NCBI GenBank assembly: GCA_017503015.1
Contig: JAFVTX010000026.1
Span: 1-64,000 of the forward strand
DNA: 64,000 nt
DNA from: Fibrobacter sp.
GTDB taxonomy: Bacteria; Fibrobacterota; Fibrobacteria; Fibrobacterales; Fibrobacteraceae
Direction: 5' to 3'
The first letter of the stretch is position 1; each line of letters opens with the position of its first letter. A program made the position numbers and the translations under genes. The notes under the pieces were generated by a model. The model did no database searches. It was given only the letters and a program-made list of their open reading frames with translations, and was not told the origin of the DNA. Shown piece after piece: positions 51,998-61,589 of the stretch.

Positions 51998-54433
51998 TTA
52001 GCGCAGCACAATATCCCCGTTCGCGACGAGCTTGTCACGCAGCTTGTTGTGGGCCTTGTTGACTTCGTCGTCGGTAAGCGTGCGGTCCATGGCCTGGTAG
52101 GTGAGGCTGTAGACCATGTTCTTCTTGCCGGCTTCGATTTTGTCGCCTTCGTAGATGCTCTTGAGAGTAATCTTCGCGAGGTTCTTGGGGTTCAATCCCT
52201 TGATGCGGGCGACAATGTCTTCGTGAGTCATGGACTTCGCCACTTCCAGCGAGATGTCGCGGCTAGACGGCACCTGGCGGCTGAAGGCTTCGAACACGAT
52301 CTTCTTGTGGGTCGCGTGTTCCATCTTGTCCATGTCCAGCTCCATCACGTAGGTGGTGTAGCTGATGTCATTAGCGGCCATCACGGAGGGGTGGAGTTCA
52401 CCCATGGTGCCGAGCACCACGCCGTCGGCGAGGATTTCGGTCTGCTTACCCGGGTGCAGGAAGATTTCAGGCTTGGCGCTCACGCGGAATTCCACCACGA
52501 GGCCCACGCGCTTGAGGAAGCTCTGCACGAATCCCTTGAAGGCGGAAAAGTCAATCTGGGCGGGCTTGTCGTTGAGCGGGTTCACGTCGAAGGCGCCTGC
52601 AACGGCGAGGGCGACGAGGTTCGATTCGTCAAAGCCCGGATCGCGCACGTCCTTGCGGTCGCGCTTGAACTGGCCCTTGGCCACTTCGAACAGGCGCACG
52701 GAACCGGGGCGGTTCTTCTCGTTCTCGGCAACGCTCTTGAGGAGGTTGGGGAGAAGGCTCGTGGGCACGGCGCCCAGCTCTTCGGAGAGCGGGTTCAGGA
52801 GTAGTGCGGGCTTGCTGCGGCGGTCGTCGCTTTCGGGGCCAAAGAGGGCCTCGGTGCGGGCCTTGCTCGTGAAGCGCAGGCTCAGACATTCATGCAGACC
52901 CATGGCAGAAAGCGTCTTGCGGATCTTACGGTTCAGAACTTCAATCGGCGGAAGTTCGTTGGGCTGCATCTTGAAGGAAGGCAGCGTGTACGGGATGTTG
53001 TCGAACCCGACGAGGCGGGCGACTTCTTCGATGAGGTCCACTTCGCGTTCGAGGTCGGGACGGAAGCTCGGAATCTTGAACGTGATGGAGTCCGCCGTCT
53101 TGGAGACGACTTCGAGGGCGATGCCCGTGAGGAACTTTTCCACCTGGGCCATCTCAAGCTTCATGCCGATAACGCGTTCGGCCTGGGCGATGCGGAGCGT
53201 GACCACGTTGTTTTCTTTCTTGTGGTCGTCGCCGGTGTATTCGACGCTGCCCTTGAGGATGCGGCCACCCGCGACTTCCTGGATGAGGGCGCAGGCGTAC
53301 TTGCTGTATTCGTCCTGGGTGGCGAAGTCGATTTCACGTTCAAAACGGTAGCTGGAGTCCGTGGAAATGCAGAGGCGCTTCGCCTGCTTGCGGACCACCG
53401 TCGGGTTGAACCAGGCGCTCTCGAGAAACACGTTCTTGGTGGCATCGACGATTTCGGATTCGACGCCGCCCATCACGCCGGCAACGCAAGCCGGACGGTC
53501 GCCGTCGCAAATCACGAGGTCGTTTTCGACGAGTTCGTGAGCGGTGTGGTCAATCGTTTCGATTTTTTCGCCCTTCACTGCGCGGCGCACCTTGATCTTG
53601 TTGCCGTGCAGCTGGTCCATGTCAAAGCTGTGGAGCGGCTGGCCCACGTCCATCAAGATGAAGTTCGTGATGTCCACCACGTTGTTGATGCTGTTCATGC
53701 CCACGGCGTGCAAAAGCTTTGCGAGCCAGGACGGGGACTTTTCGACCTTCACGTCCTTGATGACGCGGCCCACGTAGCGGGAGCAACCGCAGCCGGGAAC
53801 CACTTCGAGGCTGATAGCGGAACTTGCCGGTTCGGCATCTTCCTTGAGTTCGTAGGCGAGGGGCTTCAGCGGGCGGTTGAACTTCGCGGCCAGTTCGCGG
53901 GCCACACCGCGGTGGCTGAGTGCATCCGGGCGGTTCGGGGTCACGTTCAGTTCATAGCACACGTCGTACATGCCGAGGCTCACGAACGGAGTGCCGGCCG
54001 GAATGCTGTCATCCAGCACCATGATGCCCGCGTGGTCGTCGCTAAGGCCGATTTCGTCTTCGGCGCAAATCATGCCGAAGCTTTCCACACCGCGGATCTT
54101 GGACTTCTTCATCTTGAGGGTGCCGCCGTCGGGGAGCGGAAGTTCCGCGCCAATGGGGGCGAGAACCACGGTCTGGCCTGCGGCTACGTTCGGGGCGCCG
54201 CACACGACCTGGAGCGTTTCCTTGCCGTCGTTCACGGTGGTGATGTGCAGGTGGTCGCTGTCCGGGTGAGCTTCACAGGTGAGGACCTTCGCTACAACGA
54301 GCTTTTCATAGACCTTGCCCGGTTCTTCCATGCCTTCGACTTCGAGGCCAATAGAGGTGAGGGCCTTTGCAACTTCTTCCGCGGATTCCGGAAGATCAAC
54401 GTGACGTCTGAGCCAATTCAAAGAAACTTTCAT
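51998..54433 (-). CDS. pheT: Phenylalanyl-tRNA synthetase beta subunit
   Basis: 811 residues. N-terminal tRNA-binding (EMAP-like) part with VAKVLTCEAHPDSDHLHI; B3/B4 editing part; the B5 and core region with RFERE..DF; and the C-terminal ferredoxin-fold anticodon-binding part (SSRDISLEV). It pairs with PheS, which is not seen nearby: upstream lies alr. The two lipoprotein genes follow within 8 nt. Confidence 0.95.
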   Translation of the reverse strand: MKVSLNWLRRHVDLPESAEEVAKALTSIGLEVEGMEEPGKVYEKLVVAKVLTCEAHPDSDHLHITTVNDGKETLQVVCGAPNVAAGQTVVLAPIGAELPLPDGGTLKMKKSKIRGVESFGMICAEDEIGLSDDHAGIMVLDDSIPAGTPFVSLGMYDVCYELNVTPNRPDALSHRGVARELAAKFNRPLKPLAYELKEDAEPASSAISLEVVPGCGCSRYVGRVIKDVKVEKSPSWLAKLLHAVGMNSINNVVDITNFILMDVGQPLHSFDMDQLHGNKIKVRRAVKGEKIETIDHTAHELVENDLVICDGDRPACVAGVMGGVESEIVDATKNVFLESAWFNPTVVRKQAKRLCISTDSSYRFEREIDFATQDEYSKYACALIQEVAGGRILKGSVEYTGDDHKKENNVVTLRIAQAERVIGMKLEMAQVEKFLTGIALEVVSKTADSITFKIPSFRPDLEREVDLIEEVARLVGFDNIPYTLPSFKMQPNELPPIEVLNRKIRKTLSAMGLHECLSLRFTSKARTEALFGPESDDRRSKPALLLNPLSEELGAVPTSLLPNLLKSVAENEKNRPGSVRLFEVAKGQFKRDRKDVRDPGFDESNLVALAVAGAFDVNPLNDKPAQIDFSAFKGFVQSFLKRVGLVVEFRVSAKPEIFLHPGKQTEILADGVVLGTMGELHPSVMAANDISYTTYVMELDMDKMEHATHKKIVFEAFSRQVPSSRDISLEVAKSMTHEDIVARIKGLNPKNLAKITLKSIYEGDKIEAGKKNMVYSLTYQAMDRTLTDDEVNKAHNKLRDKLVANGDIVLR

Positions 54434-54529
54434 CTTTTCCTCTTTGGCACGGTTTTCGCGCCGTCAGATAGCCGCAAAATCCGTGCCTGCTTAAATTTTC
54501 CCGGGTAAATATAGAAATTACACTCTTTT

Positions 54530-55765
54530 TTACCGCAGCGGGTATTCCTTGTATTCCTTGACGCCGAATTCCTGACGCAGGTAATCCCAGCGCACCAGAC
54601 GGTTTTTCCAGTAGTACTTGCGGTACAGGCGACGGGCCACGCGGCTGGTGAATTCGTAGGGAATGGTGTGGTGGTCGTCGGCCACGCTTTCCATAGAAAT
54701 GCGGTGGTCCAGTTCGCCGTTCACCACATCCACCGTTTCGCCAACCTGCACGTCGGGAATGTGGCTCACGTCCACCATGGTGGCGTCCATGCACACGCGG
54801 CCGAGAATGGGGCAGAGCTGCCCACGGATAAACAGGAATCCCTTGTTGTAGCCACCGCGGAGGTAACCGTCGCCGTAACCGATGGCCACGGTGGCGATTC
54901 GAGTGGGCTGCTGTGCCATCCAGTAGCCGCCGTAACTGACCGTCTCGCCGGGCTTCACGTCGTGAATGTGGCGGATGGTGGACTTGATACGCATTACGGG
55001 CTTAATCGGCCACGGCGAAGGGGCGGCCCCCATGCAGTTGTAGCCGTAAAGGGCAAGACCCGGACGCACCATGTCAAAGTGGCTTTCGGGGCGGGTGAGG
55101 GTGCCTGCGGAACTGCTGCAGTGGCAGATGGCGGGCCGGAGTCCTTCCGCTTCCAGCACGTCCACGAGCCGCGTAAATCTCTGGATTTGGATGTCGGTCT
55201 TGGGGTTCCCCGGCATGTCGGCGGTGGCCAGGTGGGTGAACATCCCTTCGAAATGCAGGTTCTTGAGGCTCAGTGCCGCGCGGATGTTGTTGAAGTCCTC
55301 GGCGTCAAAGCCGTAACGGTTCATGCCCGTATCAACGGCCAGGTGGGCCTTGCAGGTGGTGCCCGTCTCTTTCAGGAACTGGTCAAAGGCCATGGCGGTA
55401 CGGATGTCCGTGATGGCTGCGGTCAGCTGGAATTCCACGAAGTAGGCAAAGTCAGAGGGCGTGCAGGGGCCAAGCACCAGAATGGGAAGGTCCATGCCGT
55501 ACTGACGGAGGAGCATACCTTCGCTGATGTGGGCCACTCCCAGGTAGTCTGCACCGCCGAACTTGGCGGCAAAGGAGCAGGCGAGGCTCCCGTGACCGTA
55601 GGAGTCGGCCTTTACGGGTAAGAGAATCTTGGTGTTTGCGGGAATCTGGCTGCGGATGAACTTGATGTTGTTGCAGAGGGCATCCAGGTTGATTTCGATC
55701 CAATTGGGCCTTGCAATCTTGTTCAGGTCCGGCGGATTTTTTAGAAGTTTCGGTTGTTCGCTCAT
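54530..55765 (-). CDS. alr: Alanine racemase
   Basis: 411 residues from the second plausible ATG at 55765. PLP lysine K52 is in ILLPVKADSYGHGSLA; the conserved MVRPGLALYGYN and GRVCMDATMVDVS follow. It makes D-alanine for peptidoglycan. It lies downstream of the Mla-like operon by 43 nt and upstream of pheT by 97 nt. Typical length is ~370; about 25 additional residues lie at the C terminus. Confidence 0.92.
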   Translation of the reverse strand: MSEQPKLLKNPPDLNKIARPNWIEINLDALCNNIKFIRSQIPANTKILLPVKADSYGHGSLACSFAAKFGGADYLGVAHISEGMLLRQYGMDLPILVLGPCTPSDFAYFVEFQLTAAITDIRTAMAFDQFLKETGTTCKAHLAVDTGMNRYGFDAEDFNNIRAALSLKNLHFEGMFTHLATADMPGNPKTDIQIQRFTRLVDVLEAEGLRPAICHCSSSAGTLTRPESHFDMVRPGLALYGYNCMGAAPSPWPIKPVMRIKSTIRHIHDVKPGETVSYGGYWMAQQPTRIATVAIGYGDGYLRGGYNKGFLFIRGQLCPILGRVCMDATMVDVSHIPDVQVGETVDVVNGELDHRISMESVADDHHTIPYEFTSRVARRLYRKYYWKNRLVRWDYLRQEFGVKEYKEYPLR

Positions 55766-55807
55766 GCTTGCTATCGCCATAAAAAAGGTGCAAGACAATC
55801 TAGCAAA

Positions 55808-56431
55808 TTATTCTATAGAAGAAATCCCCTTCAGGCTTTCTTCCAAGCATTCGCCCAGTAGTTTGGACAGGGCTTCCGCCGTGACTCTCGGTTCGCGACT
55901 GTCGGTGGACTTGCTCTTGTCGCACTTGCCTTCCCAGAGGGAGGTTCCTTGGGATACATCCGTGAATGAAATGCCGAGGAGCAAATGTGCCGACTGGCCC
56001 CCACCGTTATCGACTTCTTCAAGGGCGCCGATGTTTCCGGAGAGTTCGTATTCCGGCATGGTGCCGCCCGCTGTGACGACCGACTTGAACAGCCCGCTCT
56101 TTTCGGCATATTCGGCGACAACTTGGGTAATCATGTGCTCTGGCCGGCTTGCCCACAGGTCCAGTTCGTAGAACATGAAATCGTAGGGGGATTCCCGGTA
56201 GACGATTCCCGTGCGCTGGTAGGCGGGGTCGATGGTGAATTTTTTTATGGCTACAGTTTTTTGTGCAAACTTTGCGCTTGCCTTGGGCTTGGAAATGTTT
56301 TCTACGGCGAGGGTGTAGTAACGCGTGGGTTCTGTGGTTCCTCCGCCGAAACATCCTTGCAGGGTGAACGTTAGCAACAACAAGGCTGCAAGATTCCGGG
56401 CCGCGGTACGGAATAACGAGCAATTAATCAT
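55808..56431 (-). CDS. ABC-transport auxiliary lipoprotein (PqiC/ABC_trans_aux type)
   Basis: 207 residues with lipobox LQGC (Cys27). RYYTL near the start and the YELSGNIGALEE and VSQGTSLWEGKC parts fit the ABC-type transport auxiliary lipoprotein family, which tethers MCE (Mla/Pqi) complexes to the outer membrane. Its ATG overlaps the mlaD stop as ATGA (56431-56428). Confidence 0.75.
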   Translation of the reverse strand: MINCSLFRTAARNLAALLLLTFTLQGCFGGGTTEPTRYYTLAVENISKPKASAKFAQKTVAIKKFTIDPAYQRTGIVYRESPYDFMFYELDLWASRPEHMITQVVAEYAEKSGLFKSVVTAGGTMPEYELSGNIGALEEVDNGGGQSAHLLLGISFTDVSQGTSLWEGKCDKSKSTDSREPRVTAEALSKLLGECLEESLKGISSIE

Positions 56432-57354
56432 TTGCGCCTCTCCTTGTTTTCTGAATGGATGAGCATTGACGGGTTGTTCTTGATTTTCTGCGAGAATTCC
56501 TCCAGGTTCGAAAGCACGGCGTTCAGTTCCGTGACGGCGTTTCCAACCTGGTCTTCGTTCTTGTAAATCATCTGGTCTAGCCGTTTGGTCAACTTGTTGA
56601 CCGATGCCATGGCCTGGTTCAGGTTGTCGTTGATATTCTTGGTGTCAATGGCTTCCAGTTTTTCTTTGAGGACATCCAGGTCTTCTCCCGCCTTGGCGGC
56701 AATTTTAGCCTCCTCGATTTCGGTCATGATATTTTTCATGGAACCGGCGGCTTCCGAGATGTTGTTGATGGGCTTGTCCAGATTCTGGGAGAGGCTGCTC
56801 AGGTTCTTGGTGGCCACTTCCAGGTTCTTGATAGCCTTGCTGATGTTTTCGGCGTTCTCAGAAGAGAAAATGTTGTTCAGGTTATGCAACAGCGTGTCGA
56901 CCCGGCCGACGATGTTTCCTGCCTGGGAGGCTATTTCGTCAAAGGCGGATTCCTCTGCTGGCACAAAACCGCCTTCGGGCACGTCGGGTTCGTCAAAGTT
57001 ACCGCCCGAAAGGATTATCTGTTTTTCGCCTGTCAGGGAGATGCCGTGGGTCATGCCTGCCCGCGTCCCTTTTTTGATGGGTGTCCCCTTGTCTACGCGG
57101 AAAGAAACGATGACCTGGTTCAGGTTGGCCGAGTCGATGTGGATTCCGGTTACGTTACCCACGTCGATACCGTTCAGCTTCACATGGGCCTCGCCGTATA
57201 GACCTGTGACGGACTTGTTGAAGATGGTGTAGTAGTTGTCGTATTCCCTGTTCAGGTATGTCGAAAGCACATATCCCAGAAATACCAGGATAAGGATTCC
57301 GCATAGAAGCATGAATGCGCCAATTCGAACCCGCTCTTTTCGTGTGGTTTCCAT
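56428..57354 (-). CDS. mlaD: MlaD-type MCE domain protein
   Basis: 308 residues. One N-terminal membrane helix (IGAFMLLCGILILVFLGYVL), then the MCE domain (VTGLYGEAHVKLNGIDVGNVTGI), a phospholipid-carrying ring subunit. A long helical, coiled-coil-prone tail (about 150-290) may form a periplasmic tube as in larger MCE proteins. It follows the ATPase by 12 nt. The family role is phospholipid transport across the periplasm. Confidence 0.85.
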   Translation of the reverse strand: METTRKERVRIGAFMLLCGILILVFLGYVLSTYLNREYDNYYTIFNKSVTGLYGEAHVKLNGIDVGNVTGIHIDSANLNQVIVSFRVDKGTPIKKGTRAGMTHGISLTGEKQIILSGGNFDEPDVPEGGFVPAEESAFDEIASQAGNIVGRVDTLLHNLNNIFSSENAENISKAIKNLEVATKNLSSLSQNLDKPINNISEAAGSMKNIMTEIEEAKIAAKAGEDLDVLKEKLEAIDTKNINDNLNQAMASVNKLTKRLDQMIYKNEDQVGNAVTELNAVLSNLEEFSQKIKNNPSMLIHSENKERRK

Positions 57355-57366
57355 GGTAACTCCAAA

Positions 57367-58155
57367 TCAGTCCACAAAGTTAAAATGGTAATAGTCCTTG
57401 TTGTCAATCTCTTTGGGACTTTTCCTGTTAAAGAAGGATTTTAAAACGGGAAGCTCGCTTTCCATACCCTGCTGCAGAGTTCCGTCCATGAGCACGTATC
57501 CGTCCTGTAAATAAATGAATCGGTCGCAGATAATCTTGATACTTTCCAGTTCATGACTCACGATGACCATAGATACGCCCAGGGTATCCCTGAGTTCCAG
57601 CAGGAGTTCGTCCAGGGAGCGGGCCGTCACCGGGTCTAGGCCTGTTGAAGGTTCGTCGCAGAACAGCAGTTCCGGCTTTAGGGCTATGGCACGTGCAAGG
57701 GCGGCGCGCCTCTGCATACCTCCCGAAAGTTCCGCCGGATACTTGTGGAACGCGTGCAGCAGGTGCACCTTTTCGAGCCTGTCGGCCACGATGGCCTCCA
57801 TCTGGCTCTTGGGCATGTAGGGCATACTCCGGATAAGGGGCATCATGGCGTTTTCGGCGACGGTCAGGTCCGAAAGGAGCGCCCCGTTCTGGAAAAGCAC
57901 GCCCATGCGCATTCGGGTGACATAGTCCAGCCCGCTTTTTGCCGAGTAGGTTTTTCCGAAATAGGTGATGGTTCCGCTGGTCGCTTTAATTAGCTTTAGG
58001 ATGTTGTTCAGGAGGGTTGACTTCCCGCAGCCCGAACTTCCAAGAATCATGCGGATTTCGCCTCTCCGCACGTCAAAGGAAATGTCGTGGAGGACTTCTT
58101 TGCCCTTGTACCCTGTTCTCAGGTGTTCTACTTTGAGTGTAATATCGTCGTCCAT
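57367..58155 (-). CDS. mlaF: MlaF-type ABC ATPase
   Basis: 262 residues from ATG 58155. Walker A GSSGCGKST, signature LSGGMQRRAALARA, Walker B LLFCDEPSTGLDP, VSHELES. It powers the Mla-like phospholipid transporter. An open frame reads further upstream but overlaps mlaE, so I take the ATG that follows mlaE by 8 nt. Confidence 0.9.
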   Translation of the reverse strand: MDDDITLKVEHLRTGYKGKEVLHDISFDVRRGEIRMILGSSGCGKSTLLNNILKLIKATSGTITYFGKTYSAKSGLDYVTRMRMGVLFQNGALLSDLTVAENAMMPLIRSMPYMPKSQMEAIVADRLEKVHLLHAFHKYPAELSGGMQRRAALARAIALKPELLFCDEPSTGLDPVTARSLDELLLELRDTLGVSMVIVSHELESIKIICDRFIYLQDGYVLMDGTLQQGMESELPVLKSFFNRKSPKEIDNKDYYHFNFVD

Positions 58156-58163
58156 GGTAACTC

Positions 58164-59225
58164 CTAGTAGAATGCGAAACTGAAAGCGCAGTCGGCGACG
58201 ATGATGCTGGAAATGGAAATGACCACGCTGGAGGTGGTGGCGTGTCCGACGGCGTCGGCACCACCGACGGCGGTCAATCCCTTGTGGCAAGAAATCATGG
58301 TGATGAGCCAGCCAAACACCACGGCCTTTACGGTACTTTTCAAGAAAAGGACTGGTGGAATTCCGTCGCGGATTTCCTGGAAGTAATTGGCAAAGGAAAT
58401 GTCAAAGAAGAAGAAGGCGATGAGGAACCCGGCAAGGCAGCCAGCAATGCCAGCGCAGAACGAAAGGATGGGCGTGCAGATGGTCATGGCGATAAAGCGG
58501 GGAACCACCAGGTACTGGACAGGAGAAATGGCCATGGCCTTGATGGCCTTGACCTCTTCGCAGACGCTCATGTTGGCAATTTCGGCGGCAATGGATGAGC
58601 CGGAGCGGCCCGCCAGGATGATGGTGGTCAGGAGCGGACTGATTTCGGCAAAAATCAGGTAACCCAGGCCCGAGGCCAGGTAGGACCCTCCGCCTACGGC
58701 CTTGAGCATGAAGGAACTCTGCAGGGCCATGGTAAAGCATATCAGGGCCACCATTAAAAAACAGATGCCCATGGCTTCGGCACCGAGCCTGTTGATTTGC
58801 TTAGCCGTCCCGCCGAACTTGCTTTTTCCCTTGTCGAAGTGTCCGTACAGGCTCCAATAGATGCAGGTGTTCAGGAGGACAAAAATCTTGGCGACACTCC
58901 TTGCGACAAGAATCGTGTTTTCGCCGAGCCTTTCGAGAAAGTTCTGGTTGACCTTGTTCTTTGGGGGAATCTTCGGCTTTTTGAGGTGTTGCAGATGAAA
59001 CTTGATGTCGTCGTTAAAGTGGGCGAGGGTAAGCTTGTAACCGCTTTTTTCGCTGGTGTCTGCCAGGAGGGCGAAAAAGGCGTCTCCGCTATAGTCCATG
59101 TACTTCAGGCTCTTCCCATCCAGGAGGAGGGGCCCGCGCTGCAGGGCCTTTCTGCAGTTCTGCAGCAGGACCCTGCTATTTTCAGCGGTGAGGCTTTCCG
59201 GAAGTATGATGGTCTTGCTCTGCAT
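58164..59225 (-). CDS. mlaE: MlaE-family permease with fused N-terminal STAS domain
   Basis: 353 residues, longer than the ~260 of E. coli MlaE. The first ~80 residues resemble a STAS domain (ILPESLTAENSRVLLQNC...GPLLLDGKSLKYMDYSGDAFF), the fold of the separate MlaB subunit. Five or six membrane helices follow with TTIILAGRSGSSIAAEIA, the MlaE signature. A built-in STAS part explains why no mlaB is seen. It begins 8 nt after the reductase gene. Confidence 0.88.
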   Translation of the reverse strand: MQSKTIILPESLTAENSRVLLQNCRKALQRGPLLLDGKSLKYMDYSGDAFFALLADTSEKSGYKLTLAHFNDDIKFHLQHLKKPKIPPKNKVNQNFLERLGENTILVARSVAKIFVLLNTCIYWSLYGHFDKGKSKFGGTAKQINRLGAEAMGICFLMVALICFTMALQSSFMLKAVGGGSYLASGLGYLIFAEISPLLTTIILAGRSGSSIAAEIANMSVCEEVKAIKAMAISPVQYLVVPRFIAMTICTPILSFCAGIAGCLAGFLIAFFFFDISFANYFQEIRDGIPPVLFLKSTVKAVVFGWLITMISCHKGLTAVGGADAVGHATTSSVVISISSIIVADCAFSFAFY

Positions 59226-59233
59226 GCAAAATC

Positions 59234-59989
59234 CTAGAAATTGTCATCCCGGTCAAACATGTGGGTAACGAATTCTACCACCAGTTTCTCGTAGGCTTCG
59301 TCGCTAAAGATAGTCTTTTGCATGAGGTCTATCGCCTCTTTTGAGAGTTTACCTGTCTTTGCAAGTTCTGCGCCGCCTTGCCAGTACCGTTTGCGCAAGA
59401 TGTTTAGCCTGCGTTCCCCGCCCCGGTGGTGCAGGGCCCGCATCTGGGGGCAGGCCACAAGTTGGTAACCCTCGTGACCTAGGATAATGTCGAACTGCTT
59501 TACGATGGGCTCGTAAACAACGTCGATGTCGCACCAGGCACAACTGGACAGCAAGATGATTTTCTGGCCTTCTTTTTGGAACTGAAGCCCGTGGAGGTTA
59601 GAATTGGCCGCGTTAACGCCCTCTCCCAGTTTTTGACCCATGTAGGGGTGAACCATTCCCACGATACGGTCCATCAGCACCTTCATCTGTCCGGGGACGC
59701 CGAATAGGAACAGCGGGAAACTCCAGATGACGATGTCTGAATTGATGAGTTTTTCACGTATGGCGGGAACGTCGTCGTCCTTGATGAAACAGCTTCCGTC
59801 GGGCCGACCCCAGCAACTGAGGCAACCACGACAGGGCTTGATGTTCATCTTGTCGATGAAGATGTACTCGGTTTCGAAAGAACCGTTTTCTTCAAGGCCC
59901 TGAACAAAGGCCTTGGTTGGAATCAGTGTGCCGCTCCGTTCGTTTTTGGGGCTTGCTACCATTACGAGGATTTTTTTTGTTTCTGCCAT
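59234..59989 (-). CDS. Flavodoxin-fold NAD(P)H:FMN-type reductase
   Basis: 251 residues. NADPH-dependent FMN reductase type: MVASPKNERSGTLIPTKAFV (phosphate loop), CRGCLSCW (Cys pair), and WSFPLFLFGVPGQMKVLMDRIVG. These reduce flavin or quinone, or act in Fe-S-related electron transfer. In an envelope-lipid operon its role is unclear. Confidence 0.7.
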   Translation of the reverse strand: MAETKKILVMVASPKNERSGTLIPTKAFVQGLEENGSFETEYIFIDKMNIKPCRGCLSCWGRPDGSCFIKDDDVPAIREKLINSDIVIWSFPLFLFGVPGQMKVLMDRIVGMVHPYMGQKLGEGVNAANSNLHGLQFQKEGQKIILLSSCAWCDIDVVYEPIVKQFDIILGHEGYQLVACPQMRALHHRGGERRLNILRKRYWQGGAELAKTGKLSKEAIDLMQKTIFSDEAYEKLVVEFVTHMFDRDDNF

Positions 59990-60012
59990 TCAGCGGTCCT
60001 AATTCCACTAAG

Positions 60013-60858
60013 TTAGATTTCCAGGAAAGTCTTCAGGTCTTCCATACGCTGTTTTGCCATATCGACGCCGTGCTCATAGGATTCGTTCATCTTGTTCATG
60101 TCGGTATCGAACTGGTCGCAAAGGTCAATAATTGGGCGAATCAGGAACAGTTTCCCCTCTTTTTCCAGGGCTTCCATCTGGATAAACTTTTTTTCGTACC
60201 GCTTGAGCCGTACCATCAATGCTCTAAAGAGATTGGGGTATTTTTGCTTGTACATGGGGTTGAGTATCGCTCTGTACTTGCGGAAATCCGTCACCGCTTC
60301 TCCTGGGTAGTGGGTAGAAATGGCCACTACCTTGTCGCACCCTTTCTCGAAGGCCCGTTCGTAGGGGATGGGTTCGGTAATGCAGCCGTCGGCGTAGTGC
60401 TTGTCGTCTAGCTTTGCCATAGGGAACAGCATGGGCAGGGCGCAACTGGCGCTGATCAGGTCCAGGAGCCGCTTCTTGTCTTGCTTTTCGGACCTGAATT
60501 CGGCGCGACCCGTCTCACAGCAGGTGAGGCCGATTTCGCATTCGACCCTGGAACTTGCGTAGGCTTCAAAGTCCAGGGGCATTTCACCGTCGGCAGACAA
60601 GTAGTTTAGGGCATGAAATTCCTTCTGGATGCCGATGTACTTGCTTGCCCATTTCTTGCCCTTTTGGAGTCGGGTGGGCAAGACGATAAAGCGGAGACGC
60701 CCCTGTTGGCGGGTAATGTAATTGATGGCCGCGTGCGCCCCGGCAGAAACGCCTGCAATGTAGTCAAAGGGGATGTCTTCGTCCATGAAGGTGTCCAGCA
60801 CGCCTGCGCTGAACATGGTCTGGCGGGAACCTCCTTCTAGAACCAGCCCCGTTTTCAT
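60013..60858 (-). CDS. Patatin-like phospholipase
   Basis: 281 residues. Oxyanion loop LVLEGGSRQTMFS, nucleophile GVSAG in IAGVSAGAHAA, and the DG of the Ser/Asp dyad in YADGCITEPIPYE. Patatins release fatty acids from phospholipids. Its start overlaps the acyltransferase by ATGA. A DUF6363-like C-terminal part may follow (not confirmed). Confidence 0.82.
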   Translation of the reverse strand: MKTGLVLEGGSRQTMFSAGVLDTFMDEDIPFDYIAGVSAGAHAAINYITRQQGRLRFIVLPTRLQKGKKWASKYIGIQKEFHALNYLSADGEMPLDFEAYASSRVECEIGLTCCETGRAEFRSEKQDKKRLLDLISASCALPMLFPMAKLDDKHYADGCITEPIPYERAFEKGCDKVVAISTHYPGEAVTDFRKYRAILNPMYKQKYPNLFRALMVRLKRYEKKFIQMEALEKEGKLFLIRPIIDLCDQFDTDMNKMNESYEHGVDMAKQRMEDLKTFLEI

Positions 60859-61562
60859 GCCAGTACCTCTTTTGGAGTTTCTGCGGCAACGGGCAAAGCC
60901 TTCGGCTCGGCTATGCCAAGGGCCTGCTGCTTGAGTTGCCAGACCTTCTGCCTAAAGTGTTCGCTCCGTTCTGTTAGATGTCTTGAAGAGGGGATTCCCT
61001 TCACCCGTTCAATTTTTTCGGCGTCTCCTACCACTATATGGGTGCGGTGTCCAAATTTGTAGATTCCGTCAAGACCGACAGAAAGAACCGGCGCTCCGGT
61101 ACTGCGCGCAAGGAAGGCAAAGCCCGTCTTGAACTCGTTCAGCAGCCCGTCGTAACGGCACTTGCCTTCGGGAAAAATGATGACATTGTTCCCTTTTTCC
61201 AGTTCGCGTTTGGCAAGCAAGGCCCATTCGGTGTCCATGTTGAACCGGTCACAGGGAATCACGCATTTTGCGCGGGTCAGCGCCCAACGAAAATGGGGAT
61301 CTTCAATCTGGTCCTTGGCCACCACGATACTCTTGTGGGAAAAGAAAACCGCAAGCATCATGATGGGGTCAAGCATGCTGGTGTGGTTGGCGATAATCAC
61401 CGACGGAGTTCCGAGATGAACTGACTTGACCGATTCACCTGCAAAGATGACCTTCGGGCGGAACCAGGCGAACATAAAGACCCGCACCGTGTATATCACC
61501 ACGATGACAACGAGATGCATGAAGCATTCTACCAGCGGGTTTTTCCTTGAGTTCCTAGCCAC
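60855..61562 (-). CDS. PlsC-like 1-acyl-glycerophosphate/lysophospholipid acyltransferase
   Basis: 235 residues. Catalytic HX4D in ANHTSMLDPIM; substrate pocket FPEGKCRYDG. An N-terminal hydrophobic segment anchors it in the membrane. PlsC-type enzymes acylate lysophosphatidate; related ones add acyl chains to other lipids, including aryl-polyene or lipid-A-like molecules. Between FabZ and patatin it suggests lipid-head assembly. Confidence 0.8.
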   Translation of the reverse strand: MARNSRKNPLVECFMHLVVIVVIYTVRVFMFAWFRPKVIFAGESVKSVHLGTPSVIIANHTSMLDPIMMLAVFFSHKSIVVAKDQIEDPHFRWALTRAKCVIPCDRFNMDTEWALLAKRELEKGNNVIIFPEGKCRYDGLLNEFKTGFAFLARSTGAPVLSVGLDGIYKFGHRTHIVVGDAEKIERVKGIPSSRHLTERSEHFRQKVWQLKQQALGIAEPKALPVAAETPKEVLA

Positions 61563-61589
61563 TAACCACTAACCACTGACCACGGATTT
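61563..61589. repeat. AACCACT-word intergenic repeat
   Basis: ACTAACCACTAACCACTGACC words (about 61560-61581) between plsC and fabZ. Confidence 0.55.

Noticed and set aside
52892-54508. Plus-strand open frame of 538 codons
   Set aside because: Shadow of pheT; His/Val/Gly-rich composition typical of a mirrored GC-biased gene.
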